Positions 1 to 13,572 of a stretch of 64,000 nucleotides of DNA are shown piece by piece. The position numbers and the translations under genes are program-made. This DNA comes from Hippopus hippopus (lineage: Eukaryota; Mollusca; Bivalvia; Cardiida; Cardiidae): positions 26,890,172 to 26,954,171 of the forward strand of contig OX328103.1 in NCBI GenBank assembly GCA_946811185.2, read 5' to 3'. The notes beneath the pieces are model-generated. The model was not told the origin of the DNA. It did not search any database and saw only the letters and a list, made by a program, of their open reading frames with translations. Position 1 is the first letter of the stretch. The number at the start of each line of letters is the position of its first letter.

Positions 1-3000
1 GAGTGACCCCTCTGGGGCCCATTTATTGGGATTGTGACACCTACCCTAGTAGTGCATTATGTACAGGGGATATTGGGAATAATAAAAACAATAAGCTTCA
101 GTGGGGCAGTACCACCAGACCCAAGAATTTTTTCTTCTCTTTTCATTCCTGCGGTAAAATCACAAAGAAAACGTCATTATTGACTGACCCCTCTGCAGCC
201 CCTTTTAAGGGATTGTGACACCTACCCATACAGCTTTTTATTTACAGTGCATATCAAGGATAATAAAAATTATAAGCCTCATTGGGGCAGTACCACCAGA
301 CACATTTTTTTGTTTGTTTGTTTTTGCTGAGGCAAAATTACAAATTTTACGTACTTATTGACCAGCCCCTCTAGGGCCCCTTCATTGGGATTGTGACACC
401 TACCCCTATATCCCATTATTTACAGTGGATATCAGGGATAATAAAAGCAATAAGATTGAGTGGGGCAGTACCACCAGACACAGGACTTTTCTTAAATTTC
501 TTTTATCTCTCAGAAAAAAATACAAAAATTTGATGGTATTATTGAGTGACCCCTCTGGGGCCCATTTATTGGGATTGTGACACCTACACCAGTAGTGCAT
601 TATGTACAGGGGATATTGGGGATGATAAAAACAGTACGCTTCAGTGGGGCAGTACTACCAGACCCAAGAATTTTTTCTTCTCTTTTTATTCCAGCGCTAA
701 AATAACAAAGAAAACGTCATTATTGACCGACCCCTCTGCAGCCCCTTTTAAGGGATTGTGACACCTACCCATACAGCTTTTTATTTACAGTGAAAATCAG
801 GGATAATAAAAATAATAAGCTTCACTGGGGCAGTACCACTAGACACAAGATTTTTTTTTTTTTTCCTTTTCCTGAGGCAAAATTACAAATTTAACATACT
901 TATTGACCAGCCCTTCTAGGGCCCCTTCAAAGGGATTGTGACACCTACCTCTATACCCCATTATTTACAGTGGATATCAGGGATAATAAAAGCAATAACA
1001 CTGAGTGGGGCAGTACCACCAGACACAGGATTTTTCTTAAATTTCTTTTATCCTTCGCACAAACATACCAAATTTGATGGTATTATTGAGTGACCTCTCT
1101 GGGGCCCATTTATTGGGATTGTGACACCTACCCCTGTCGTGAATTATGTACAGGGGATATTGGGGATAATAAAAACAATAAACTTCAGTGGGGCAGTACC
1201 ACCAGACCCAAAACTTTTTTCTTCTCTTTTCATTCCTGCGGTAAAATCACAAAGAAAACGTCATTATTGACCGACCCCTCTGCAGCCCCTTTTAAGGGAT
1301 TGTGACACCTACCCATACAGCTTTTTATTTACAGTGCATATCAAGGATAATAAAAATTATAAGCTTCATTGGGGTAGTACCACCAGATACATTTTTTCTT
1401 TTCGTTTTTGCTGAGGCAAAATTACAAATTTTACGTACTTATTGACCAGCCCCTCTAGGGCCCCTTCAATGGGATTGTGACACCTACCCCTATACCCCAT
1501 TATTTACAGTGGATATCAGGGATAATAAAAACAATAAGATTGAATGGGGCAGTACCACCAGACACAGGACTTTTCTTAAATTTCTTTTATCTTTCAGAAA
1601 AAAAATACCAAATTTGATTGTATTATTGAGTGACCCCTCTGGGGCCCATTTATTGGGATTGTAACACCTACCCTAGTAGTGCATTCTGTACAGTGGATAT
1701 TGGGAATAATAAAAACAATAAGCTTCAGTGGGGCAGTACCACCAGACCCAAAAATTTATTCTTCTCTTTTCATTCCTGCGGTAAAATCACAAAGAAAACG
1801 TCATTATTGACCGACCCCTCTGCAGCCCCTTTTAAGGGATTGTGACACCTACCCATACAGCTTTTTATTTACAGTGCATATCAAGGATAATAAAAATTAT
1901 AAGCCTCATTGGGGCAGTACCACCAGACACATTTTTTTTTTTTTTTTTGTTTTTGCTGAGGCAAAATTACAAATTTTACATACTTATTGACCAGCCCCTC
2001 TAGGGCCCCTTCATTGGGATTGTGACACCTACCCCTATATTCCATTATTTACAGTGGATATCAGGGATAATAAAAGCAATAAGATTGAGTGGGGCAGTAC
2101 CACCAGACACAGGATTTTTCTTAAGTTTCTTTTATCCTTCAGATAAAAATTCCAAATTTGATGGTATTATTGAGTGACCCTTCTAGTGACCATTCTTTGG
2201 GATTGTGACACCTACCCCAGTAGTGCATTATGTACAGTGGATATTGGGGATAATATATACAATAAGCTTTAGTGGGTCAGTACCACCAGACCCAAGAAAT
2301 TTTTTTCTCTTTTTATCCACACGGTAAAATCACAAAAAAACGTAATTATTGACCGACCCCTCTGCAGCCCCTTTTAAGGGATTGTGACACCTACCCATAC
2401 AGCTTTTTATTTCAGTGAAAATCAGAGATAATAAAAATAATAAGCTTCACTGGGGCAGTACCACTAGACACAAGATTTTTTTTTTTTTTTTTTTTTTTCT
2501 TTTCCTGAGGCAAAATTACAAATTTAACATACTTATTGACCAGCCCTTCTAGTGCCCCTTCAAGGGGATTGTGACACCTACCCCTATACCCCATTATTTA
2601 CAGTGGATATCAGGGATAATAAAAGCAATAACACTGAGTGGGGCAGTACCACCAGACACAGGATTTTTCTTAAATTTCTTTTATCCTTCGCACAAAAATA
2701 CCAAATTTGATGGTATTATTGAGTGACCCCTCCGGAGCCCATTTATTGGGATTGTGACACCTACCCCTGTAGTGAATTATGTACAGGGGATATTGGGGAT
2801 AATAAAAACAATAAGCTTCAGTGGGGCAGTACCACCAGACCCAAGAATTTTTTCTTCTCTTTTCATTCCTGCGGTAAAATCACAAAGAAAACGTCATTAT
2901 TGACCGACCCCTCTGCAGCCCCTTTTAAGGGATTGTGACACCTACCCATACAGCTTTTTATTTACAGTGCATATCAAGGATAATAAAAATTATAAGCTTC

Positions 3001-5120
3001 ATTGGGGCAGTACCACCAGATACATTTTTTCTTTTTGTTTTTGCTGAGGCAAAATTACAAATTTTACATACTTATTGACCAGCCCCTCTAGGGCCCCTTC
3101 AGTGGGATTGTGACACCTACCCCTATATCCCATTATTTACAGTGGATATCAGGGATAATAAAAGCAATAAGATTGAGTGGGGCAGTACCACCAGACACAG
3201 GACTTTTCTTAAATTTCTTTTATCTCTCAGAAAAAAATACAAAAATTTGATGGTATTATTGAGTGACCCCTCTGGGGCCCATTTATTGGAATTGTGACAC
3301 CTACACCAGTAGTGCATTATGTACAGGGGATATTGGGGATGATAAAAACAGTACGCTTCAGTGGGGCAGTACCACCAGACCCAAGAATTTTTTCTTCTCT
3401 TTTTATTCCTGCGCTAAAATAACAAAAAGGAAAAAAAAAAAAAAAAAAATGTAATTATTGACCGACCCCTCTGCAGCCTCTTTTAAGGGATTGTGACACC
3501 TACCCATACAGCTTTTTATTTACAGTGCATATCAAGGATAATAAAAATAATAGGCTTCACTGGGGCAGTACCACTAGACACAAGATTTTTATTTTTTTCC
3601 TGAGGCAAAATTTTAATTTAACGTTCTTGTTGACTAGCCCCTCTAGGGCCCCTTCAGTGGGATTGTGACAACTACCTCTATATCCCATTATTTACTGTGG
3701 ATAACAGGGATAATAAAAGCAATAACATTGAGTGGGGCAGTACCACCAGACACAGGAATTTTCTTAAATTTCTTTTATCTTTCAGAAAAAAAATACCAAA
3801 TTTGATTGTATTATTGAGTGACCCCTCTGGGGCCCATTTATTGGGATTGTGACACCTACCCTAGTAGTGCATTCTGTACAGTGGATATTGGGATTATAAA
3901 AACAATAAGCTTCAGTGGGGCAGTACCACCAGACCCAAAAATTTATTCTTCTCTTTTCATTCCTGCGGTAAAATCACAAAGAAAACGTCATTATTGACTG
4001 ACCCCTCTGCAGCCCCTTTTAAGGGATTGTGACACCTACCCATACAGCTTTTTATTTACAGTGCATATCAAGGATAATAAAAATTATAAGCCTCATTGGG
4101 GCAGTACCACCAGACACATTTTTTTTTTTTTTTGTTTTGTTTTTGCTGAGGCAAAATTACAAATTTTACATACTTATTGACCAGCCCCTCTAGGGCCCCT
4201 TCATTGGGATTGTGACACCTACCCCTATATCCCATTATTTACAGTGGATATCAGGGATAATAAAAGCAATAAGATTGAGTGGGGCAGTACCACCAGACAC
4301 AGGATTTTTCTTAAATTTCTTTTATCCTTCAGATAAAAATACCAAATTTGATGGTATTATTGAGTGACCCCTCTAGTGACCATTCTTTGGGATTGTGACA
4401 CCTACCCCAGTAGTGCATTATGTACAGTGGATATTGGGGATAATATATACAATAAGCTTTAGTGGGTCAGTACCACCAGACCCAAGAGATTTTTTTCTCT
4501 TTTTATCCACACGGTAAAATCACAAAAAACGTAATTATTGACCGACCCCTCTGCAGCCCCTTTTAAGGAATTGTGACACCTACCCATACAGCTTTTTATT
4601 TACAGTGAAAATCAGGGATAATAAAAATAATAAGCTTCACTGGGGCAGTACCACTAGACACAAGATTTTTTTTTTTTTCTTTTCCTGAGGCAAAATTACA
4701 AATTTAACATACTTACTGACCAGCCCTTCTAGGGCCCCTTCAAGGGGATTGTGACACCTACCCCTATACCCCATTATTTACAGTGGATATCAGGGATAAT
4801 AAAAGCAATAACACTGAGTGGGGCAGTACCACCAGACACAGGATTTTTCTTAAATTTTTTTTATCCTTCGCACAAACATACCAAATTTGATGGTATTATT
4901 GAGTGACCCCTCTGGGGCCCATTTATTGGGATTGTGACATCTACCCTAGTAGTGCATTCTGTACAGTGGATATTGGGAATAATAAAAACAATAAGCTTCA
5001 GTGGGGCAGTACCACCAGACCCAAAAATTTATTCTTCTCTTTTTATTCCTGTGGTAAAATCACAAAGAAAATGTCATTATTGACCGACCCCTCTGCAGCC
5101 CCTTTTAAGGGATTGTGACA
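1..5120. repeat. Satellite array, regular three-monomer higher-order repeat
   Basis: About 28 tandem monomers of ~181 bp, in a rotating A-B-C order that gives a higher-order period of 540-552 bp (C monomers begin near 3, 546, 1090, 1630, 2171, 2723, 3263, 3816, 4364 and 4903). Every monomer carries two conserved boxes: GGGATTGTGACACCTACCC, and about 80 bp later TGGGGCAGTACCACCAGACA. Monomers end in a variable T-rich tract. The three types are told apart by the text before the first box: CTCTGCAGCCCC (A), CCTCTAGGGCCCC (B) and CTCTGGGGCCC (C). The repeated 60-71-residue open frames are a by-product of the repeat and cross monomer boundaries. The array runs off the left edge of the window. Confidence 0.95.
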
Positions 5121-8100
5121 CCTACCCATACAGCTTTTTATTTACAGTGCATATCAAGGATTATAAGAATTATAAGCCTCATTCGGGCAGTATCACCAGA
5201 CACATTTTTTATTTTTGTTTTTCCTGAAGCAAAATTACAAATTTTACGTATTTATTGACCAGCCCCTCTAGGGCCCCTTCAATGGGCTTGTGACACTTAC
5301 CCCTATACCCCATTATTTACAGTGGATATCTGGGATAACAAAAGAAATAAGACTGAGTGGGGCAGTACCACCAGACTGGATTTTTCTGCTATCTTTTTTT
5401 GCTTGACACAAAATAACAACTTCGATGTTGTTATTGATTGACCCCTCTGGGGCCCATTTATTGGGATTGTGACACCTACCCCTGTAGCCCATTATGTACA
5501 GTTGATATTAGGGATAACAAAAACAACAAGCTTTAGTGGGTCAGTACCACCAGACCCAGGAATTTTTTCTTCTATTTCTATCCATATAATAAAATCAGAA
5601 ATAAAACGTAATTATTGACCTACACCTCTGCAGCCCTTTTCGAGGGATTGTGACACCTACCCATACAGCTTTTTATGTACAATGCCTATCAGGGATAATA
5701 AAGACAATAAGCTTTAGTGGGGCAGTACCACTGGACACAAGATTTTTTTTGTTTTTGTTTTTGTTTTCAATTCCCAAAGGAAAATTACAAATTTAACATA
5801 CTTATTGACTAGCCCCTCTAGGGCCCCTTCAATGGGATTGTGACACCTACCCCTATACCCCATTATTTACAGTGGATATCAGGGATAACAAAACAAATAA
5901 GATTGAGTGGGGCAGTACCACCAGACACAGGATTTTTCTGCTTTCTTTTTATACTTAAGACAAAATAACAACTTTGATGTTGTTATTGACAGACCCCTCT
6001 GGGACCCATTTATTGGGATTGTGACACCTACCCCTGTAGCCCATTATGTACAGTGGATATCAGTGATAGTAAAAACAACAAGCTTTTGTGGGGCAGTACC
6101 ACAAGACCCAAGAATTTTTTTTCTCTTTCTATCCTTATGATAAAATCACAAATAAAACATAATTATTGACCGACCCCTCTGCAGCCCTTTTCAAGGGATT
6201 GAGAGACCTACCCATACAGCTTTTTTTCTTACAGTGCATATCAGGGATGATTAAAATGATAAGCTTTAGTGGGGCACTACCACAACACACAAGATTTTTT
6301 TTGTTTGGTTTTTTTAATCCTGAGGCAAATTACAAATTTTATGTACTTATTGGCCAGCCCCTCTAGGGCCCCTTCATTGATATTGTGACACCTACACTTA
6401 TACCCTATCATTTACAGTGGATATCAGGGATAACAACAGCAATAAGATTGAGTGGGGCAGTACCACCAGACACAGGAATATCTTTTGTTGTTCTATTCTA
6501 GAGACAAAATTACAAATATCGCATAATTATTGACTAACCCCTGTCAGGTCCTTTCATTGGGATTGTGACACCTGTCACTATAGCCTATTATTTTTAGTTG
6601 ATATAAGTGATAACAAAAACATAGGCTTCAATGGGGCAGTACCACAAGAAACAAGAATTTTTTTGTTTTTGTTTTGGTTTTCCATCCCTAAGCCAAAATT
6701 ACAAGTATGCCATAAGTATTGACAGACCCCTCTGGAGCCCTTTTATTGGGATTGTGACACCTAAGCCTATAGCCCATTATTTACAGTGGTTATCAGAGAT
6801 AATAAAAACAATAAGCTTCAGTGGGGCAGTACCACCAGACACAATATTTTTTTTTGTTTCCTTTTATTTTTCAATTCCAGAGGCAAAATTACAAATATGA
6901 TGTACTTATTGACCAGCCCCTCTGGAGGCCCTTTATTGGGATTGTGACACCTACCCCTAAAACCCATTGTTTACAGTGAATAAGATAATAAGATTGAGTG
7001 GGGCATTACCACCAGACACAGGATTTTTCTTATTTTATCTTTGAGACAAAAATAACAAATGTTATGTTATTATTGAACGACCCCATCAGGGACCCATAAA
7101 TTGGGATTGTGACACCTACCCCTATAGTCCATTATTTACATGGGATATCAGGGATAATAAAAACAATGAGCTTCAGTGGGGCAGTACCACCAGACACAAT
7201 TTTTTTTTTTTTTTTTCTGAAGGAAATATTACAAATTCAACGTAAACATTTACCGACCCCTCTGGAGCCCCTTAATGAGATTGTGACACCTACCGCTAAA
7301 GCTTATTATATACAGTAGATATTAGTGATTATCAAAACAATAAGCATCAATTGGGCAGTACCACCAGACACATGAAATTTCTTCTTTGCCTGAGAGAAAA
7401 TGACAAGTATGACATTATTATTGACCTACCCCATAGGGGCCAATTATAGGGATTGTGACACCTATCCTTGTAGCCCATTATTTACAGTGGATATCAAGCA
7501 TAAAAAAAAACAATAAGCTTTAGTGAGGCAGTACCACCAGACACAAGAATTTGTTTTGTTTTCTATCCCTGAGGAAAATTTACAAATACATGTATAACGT
7601 AATCATTCAAAGACCCCTCTGGAGCCCCTTTACTGGGATTGTGACATCTAACCCTATGGCTTATTATATACAGTAGATATAAGTGATAATTAAAACAATA
7701 AGATTCAGTTGGGCATTACCACCAGACACATGGAATTTCATTTGTTTTTATATACCTGAGAAAAAATCACAAATATGGCCCTATTATTGACGGACCCCCT
7801 CAGGAACCCATTCATTGGGATTGTGACACCTACCCCTGTAGCCCATTATTTACATGGGATATCAGGGATAATAAAAACAATGAGCTTCAGTGGGGCAGTA
7901 CCATCAGACAATTTTTTTTTTAGTTTCTTTCTCTGAAGGAAATTTTACAAATTCAACAGAAACATTTACCGACCCCTCTGGAACCCCTTTATTGAGATTG
8001 TGACACTAATCTTTTAAGCTTATTACATACAGTAGATATTAGGGATTATCAAAACAATAAGCATCAATGGAGCAGTACTACCAGACACATGAAATTTCTT

Positions 8101-9065
8101 TCTAATCTATGCCTGGGAAAAAGTGACAAGTATGACATTATTATGACCCTAATTTTGACGGACCCCTAAGGAACCCATTCATAGGGATTGTGACACCTAC
8201 CCCTGTAGCCCATTTTTTACATGGGATATCAGGGATAATAAAAACAATGAGCTTCGGTAGGGCAGTACCACCAGACACAAGATTTTTTTTTGAGTTTCTT
8301 CCTCTGAAGGGAAAATTACAAATTCAAAGTAAACATTAATCACCCCCTCTGCAGTCCCTTTACAGGGATTGTGACACCAACCCATACAGTCAATTATTTA
8401 AATTGGATATTAGGAATAATGAAGAAAGTAAGTTTAAAAGGGGCAGTACCACCAGACACAGGTTTTTTGTTTGTTTGTTTGTTTGTTTGTTATTCTTTCC
8501 CTTAGGCATAATTACATGTATGACATTATTATTGACCAGCCCCTATAGGGCCCAATTATTGGGATTGTGACACATATCCCTACAGCCCTTTATTTACAGT
8601 GGATATCAGAGATGATAAAAACAAGAAGCTTCAGTGGGGCAGTACCACCAGACACAGGATTATTTTTTTTCTTTTGTTCTGTTTTTCTTTTCTCGTGGCA
8701 AAATTACAAATATGATGTTATTATTGACCATCCCTCTTAAGGCCCACTTATTGGGCAGTCACACACATACCCTTTAGGCCATTATTTACAGTGGGTATCA
8801 GAGATAATATACAATAAGCTTCAATGGAGCAATCCCACCAGACCACACAGGATTTTTTTTTTCATGTATTAGGCAAAATTAGAAATACCTGTATTCATGA
8901 CATAATTATTGCCCAGCCTTTCTTCAACCCCTTTATTTGAATTGTGACACCAACCCTATAATTTTTATTTCTATAGTGCATATCAGGGAAAAAACAATGA
9001 GCTGTAGTGGGGCAGTACCAGCTATCACAGGAATAATTTTGTCTTTTTACCTCTTAGGCAATATT
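5121..9065. repeat. Satellite array, diverging edge
   Basis: The same ~181-bp monomers continue but diverge. The A-B-C rotation can be followed to about 6,360. After that the monomers (near 6534, 6725, 6913, 7080, 7255, 7430, 7612, 7797, 7975, 8160, 8342, 8545, 8735 and 8920) no longer fall into clean types, although both conserved boxes remain recognisable. T-tracts inside monomers have expanded into GTTT repeats, as at about 8464-8490. This fits an array edge where homogenisation by unequal exchange no longer reaches. Confidence 0.92.
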
Positions 9066-9084
9066 ACCTTTATTAGAAATTGAG

Positions 9085-9590
9085 GTACATGCAGGTAGTG
9101 TGGTCAGTAGGAAGGAAGCATGGGTCTAATCCGGTCTGTATGTACAAAGGTAGTTAGGAATGCAGGCAGGCATGCAAAAAGCAAGCAGGCAGGAAGGCAG
9201 ATAAGTGAGTTATAGGTCAGTTAGTTGGTAGGTAGGCAGGCAGGCAGTTGTGTCTGTAGGTAGTAGACAGATAGGTAGGTTGGTTGGTAGGTTGGTTGGT
9301 AGGTTGTTGGATAGGTATGTTAGTAGGTAGGTTGGTCGTTTGATAGGTAGGTAGGTTGTTGGTTGGTATATCAGTCAATAGGTCATAGGTAGGTAGGTAG
9401 GTTGGTAGGTATGTTGTCAGATTGGTATGTCAGTAGGTATGTCAGTAGGTAGGTTGGTCGGTTGATAGATAGGTAGGTAGGTTTTAGGTTGGTAGATCGG
9501 TCGAGAGTTCATAGGTTAGGTAAGTAGGTTGTCAGTTGGTTAGTCTTTTGATAGGTCTTTAGTTAGGTAGGTAGATGGGTAGTTAGGTAA
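9085..9590. repeat. TAGG/TTGG simple repeat
   Basis: An imperfect tetranucleotide-based tract (TAGG, TTGG, CAGG variants) about 500 bp long lies between decayed satellite monomers. The units are too variable for a pure microsatellite. It is not a telomeric repeat. Confidence 0.9.
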
Positions 9591-9599
9591 TTTTATGTT

Positions 9600-10060
9600 T
9601 TTCTATTTTATTGATTGAAAAAACCTGTCCAGGGCCACCCAATGTGTTTTGTGACACCTATCCTAATGCCCAATTTTCATAGTATAGGTATTATGACAGG
9701 TATTATGAATTACGTTTGATGGGTCAATGCCTCCAGTCATCAATGTTTACTCTTTCTAAGGTACCCTATTACATTAATCTACAAGTAGCAATTAATAGGC
9801 CTGCATTTAGTCTACCAACCCTCTGGAACTTCCTATTTATGCTCATTGCAAACACAATCAATGGGGCAATACCTCATGTCAGTAATTTAGCAGATTTACA
9901 ATGAACTGACTCAGGTTGAGCCCATTCTTGGGGATTGTGACACATACCCTTGTAGCCCAGTACATAAAGTAGGTATCTTGCATAACTGTGCTAATAACCT
10001 TAGGTGTGACAGTACCTACAATGATAGATTCTTTGTTCTTTCTTTGGTGCAAAATTAAAA
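9600..10060. repeat. Two strongly decayed satellite monomers
   Basis: Traces of the satellite boxes are visible: GTGACACCTATCC near 9650 and GGGATTGTGACACATACCC near 9930, the latter followed by a GTGACAGTACC-like second box. They lie beyond the simple repeat, so that repeat grew inside the array edge. The array ends where MITE-P begins. Confidence 0.75.
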
Positions 10061-10061
10061 T

Positions 10062-10284
10062 CAACCTTTACCACCCAACAAAATTTTAGACTCGTCCATA
10101 TTGAAAGCATCTGAAGAGGAGAAACTATGAATTAAATGCTGAGATTTGTTTTTCAAAAAGTAGAAAACATTGTGTGAAAAGGAGAAAATTATGGTTACTA
10201 GAATTTTCTTCTTTTCACACATTGTTTTCAAAAGCCTCTTTTCTTCCGGTAGTTAAAACTTGGGATTGTGTGGTAAAAGGTTAA
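10062..10284 (-). mobile_element. MITE-P copy, nearly full length
   Basis: A ~223-bp non-coding element. Its ends are imperfect inverted repeats related to TTAACCCTTTACCAAA, and the right side ends in TTAA. The centre is an imperfect palindrome: AACATTGTGTGAAAAGGAG is answered by CTTCTTTTCACACATTGTTT. The same architecture recurs at least 15 times in the window, so I treat it as one family. TTAA with CCCTTT-like ends resembles piggyBac-type MITEs; that assignment is inference. Confidence 0.75.
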
Positions 10285-11041
10285 CATAACGATTTCAAGC
10301 TAACCGTTCTTGGGCCTCTCTATTATAATTGTGACATCAAATCTCTTGAAGATGACGTCATGACAACGTCACACGCTCCTAATGTAGGGTAAGAATTTAT
10401 TTGAAATGTGATTAACATAATAATTGTGTACTCAGAGGTTCGTGTTTTATACCTTTTTCGACAAAATATATTTCACCTAATTTCGATATAGCAATGGGCA
10501 TAAGTGCAAAGGAAAGAGCCTATTTACCGGTATTCTTATCTCTATTCCCTGTCTACGATTTTTAAAAGATAAGATTTACTGCAGTACTTAGATCTATCCT
10601 CAGTTAAATTCATTCAACCATTCTCTTCAATAAATAAGTTTGCGTAAAGCATGATAGTGCAGAAGCAGATAAATTATAGGCAAATTTACTTATTATAGCA
10701 TTCTTACCTTCTCAAAATTGTGATCAAAATCGCTATTTGCCGATTTTATTTAGTGTCGAACTGATCATGGGTCGAATAGTCCACTGATCGTCAATGCAGA
10801 GTTACCGTTACTGTTCTTATTGGGAAAAGCTTATTGGGAGAACGCTTGATTTCGGTCTGCAAAAACTCAAGACAATTATTGGCCAAAACCGTAACAACTG
10901 GACGCTTGACAGAGTAATTTGATTTTAAAGAGCGTCTCAAAGACTTGGTAGGTTACAAGATGCTGCGATTGTGATACAAGCAGCATTTATTTTTAGACTG
11001 GTTTTTCCAAATATTTTTTAAGGACACGGCGTGTAAAGGTT
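10285..11041. other. No recognised feature
   Basis: AT-rich sequence with no long open frame, tandem repeat or recognised element. Confidence 0.6.
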
Positions 11042-11155
11042 AGGCCTAAAAAAAAAATAGTTTGTTTAGGGTAACGTCTCCAAAAATGTTAGGTAGGGTA
11101 GGGACGATTTTTTTTTTAAACCCCCCCCCAAAACATTTTGAAAGAGCTTGACCTC

Positions 11156-11360
11156 TTAACCACATGAAAAAATGTAGACTTGTCCAAACCTAAAGCATTT
11201 GTAGACAACAAATTTAATATGGATCAAATGGTGGTATTTGCTTTTGAAAATGGAAAAAACGAGAAAATGGTGGCTACCAGCTCTGAGTCCTTTTCTCATT
11301 ATGTGTTCAAAAGACCTCTAGTCTGTCAATAACTTTCCGATTGTGTGGTAAATGGTCAAA
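11156..11360 (-). mobile_element. MITE-P copy
   Basis: Starts TTAACCACATG, contains the GACTTGTCC and GTAGACAACAAATTTAAT blocks of the family and a degraded central palindrome around 11260-11310, and ends GATTGTGTGGTAAATGGTCAA. It is nested just inside the left end of the GGCCTAAA-ended element. Confidence 0.7.
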
Positions 11361-11779
11361 TTCTATCTAAACTATACTTCTATATTTGCATCTTTTTTCC
11401 CCACTGAATGCTGTCCACTTTTGTTTAACACTTTTCTGAATTGAAATTTTTTAGACTTGTCCAAATTAAAAGTATTAGCACTTTTATTGTCCTTCAGAGT
11501 TATATTGTGAAACAAGAGTGCCGTCATCACAATATACGCCACCACATGGCTGCTATTTCAAGCAGCTAGCTATAGAGACTAAAGTGTTGGAATTTCTAGC
11601 ACCTACCTGGGTAGCTCAATGGATATATTGTGTTACTTGTGATCTAAAAGTTTTAAACACGGACTGATGGATGGACAGACGGACGCACGCACAACGGACT
11701 CAGTGGTCATTGGCTTTGATTAAGCAATAAAAATATGAAGTTTCATGAAATTATGTCCATTAGTTGGAGATACATTGAT

Positions 11780-12390
11780 GAAAAAAAAATTTTTTTTTCC
11801 ATGACACAGCAATAAATTCCAAAACCCTGACAATATACGCTAGGTCACATGATCTTTGAAAATTTCATCCAACTCCGTTGAGATATGTCCAGTAATTAAA
11901 GGGATATTGGTGAAAAATGAAATATAACATTAAGCCCCCTTTTTCCATGATGCAACTATAAATCGCAAAACCTTGACAATCTGCACTAGGTCACATGATG
12001 AGAAACATTCTATGAAAATTTTATCCAAATCCGTCAAGAAATGTGGGAGGAGTTGCGTTCACAAGAAATAGACTTACGTAAGGACGGACGCAGTTTAAAT
12101 TTGACATGAAGCCCCCTTTTTCCATGACACAGCAATAATTTCCAAAATCCTGACAGTATGCGCTAGGTCACATGATCTGTGAATATTTCATCCAAATCCA
12201 TTGAGATATGTCAAGTATCAATTAAAGAGATACTGGTGAAAAATGAAATATAACATGAAGCCCCCTTTTTCCATGATGCAGCTATGAATCGCAAAACCTT
12301 GACAATATGCGCTAGGTCACATGATGAGAAACATTCTGTGAAAATTTTATCCAAATCCGTCAAGAAATGTGGGAGGAGTGCTGCTGTTCC
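11780..12390. repeat. Tandem repeat, ~322-bp unit with ~150-bp half-units
   Basis: CCATGACACAGCAATAA recurs at about 11799 and 12121. A related half-unit (CCATGATGCA) begins at about 11949 and 12271. Each half-unit contains TAGGTCACATGAT and an AATCCGT(C/T)AAGA-type block. The repeat is preceded by a GGACGGACGC-like segment, as in other tandem-core elements here. No coding potential seen. Confidence 0.8.
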
Positions 12391-13572
12391 TCAATTTTAT
12401 ATAGATCAGACACATTTTACCTGGAAATTAAAGTGGCATTACTTGCCGAAGTGTAGGAGAGATTAGAAAGCCTTGGAAAATTTTTGCATAGCGGCTCCTA
12501 GCCTAGGCAATTTCAGGTTTTTCTCTAAGACCAGGTAGGGTAAATTAAGCTGAGTGAAAGGGGGGGGGGGGCAGAGCAACAACAAGGCAAGTTTGGGTGG
12601 ATTTATATTTTCCGAAAGAAATTATTGTTGCCTCATTGTGACAAAGATAGAAAAAAAAAAAAAAAATGAAAATACCTGTTTAATAAGAAGACCTATCGAC
12701 GCTTGATACAAATCTAAACTTCTATCGTTGCCGTCGTCTAGTTTAGTCCACAGTCCGCCCTGTCAGATAAGTTGCAAGAGAAACCTCCATTAAAATTTTT
12801 TGAATGTTATATCTGCATTGAACACCGTAATTGTTCGTAGTTCTGGAGCATGCTAGCACTTTTGTCTAATGATGTTTAACAGAACTTGTTCAATCTGAAA
12901 TCTAGCAAACCGAAAGTAGCGACAATGCACTACAGAACCGGAAATGCGGTGATCAAAACAGAGATGACGGGATCCTGTCTATATTTTACGCGAAGAAAAG
13001 CGAAAATCACAAGTAAAAGTTCGTTACACAGTCTGTACTGAACCGCAGTATTTCGGGCGTGATTCGTTTTATAAAATAAAACTGGTACCCGTTTGTCTTT
13101 TGTAACCGTGCAATAGGATACGAACGTTCGATAAACAGAAGTTTCTGTGTGGAGTTAGCGAAAAAGCCCGATCTCTCCGCTTGCCTGTATGTATTTTTAG
13201 AAATGGAAAACCCACGTTATTGCGTTTGACAATTTGTGTTTAAGGTCGGTTCAATATACTCCGGTACACGGTAGCTTTTGTACAGGCGTAGGAGTTTTCA
13301 TGCATAATTATGTATGTAGTAGTACATGATTGCACACCTATAATATAATGCGCAATATTTGCCGAAACAGGCGTCCTGTGACACAGTATGATAAAAGGCT
13401 GATTTTTTTTCTTTTTTTTTTTAATCGGAAGACAAAAAAAAAAAAAAAAAAAAAATTAGGGTCGGGGCAAAATCTCCAGGTAAGGTCGGGTTACCCGAAA
13501 CAAACTATTTTTTTTAATTACGCCTAATCATTGCTCATGATCAGTACTTGGGACATGCATCAGATTAATAAA

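Larger units (their letters stand above)
11042..13527. mobile_element. GGCCTAAA-ended TIR element, ~2.5 kb
   Basis: The left end reads AGGCCTAAAAAAAAAATAG, then TTTGTTTAGGGTAAC. The right end, read on the minus strand, gives TTAGGCGTAATTAAAAAAAA, then TAGTTTGTTTCGGGTAAC. AGGTAGGGTAGGG-like boxes sit just inside both ends. The same end design bounds 61780-63975. No transposase is visible. A MITE-P copy (11156-11360) and a ~322-bp tandem repeat (11780-12390) lie inside. Superfamily is unknown. Confidence 0.6.

Noticed and set aside
3..5118. Repeated ~71-residue open frames in the satellite
   Set aside because: They recur once per higher-order unit, cross monomer boundaries and vary with polyT length; they reflect repeat phase, not genes.
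1..9065. CRISPR-like regular repeats
   Set aside because: The whole ~181-bp unit is repeated rather than short repeats with unique spacers, and the window is eukaryotic.
9085..9590. Telomere-like repeat
   Set aside because: The units are TAGG/TTGG tetranucleotides, not TTAGGG.
5907..10284. Shared GGGATTGTG in the satellite and in MITE-P ends, suggesting common origin
   Set aside because: The match is about 9 bp with no similarity around it; chance is sufficient.
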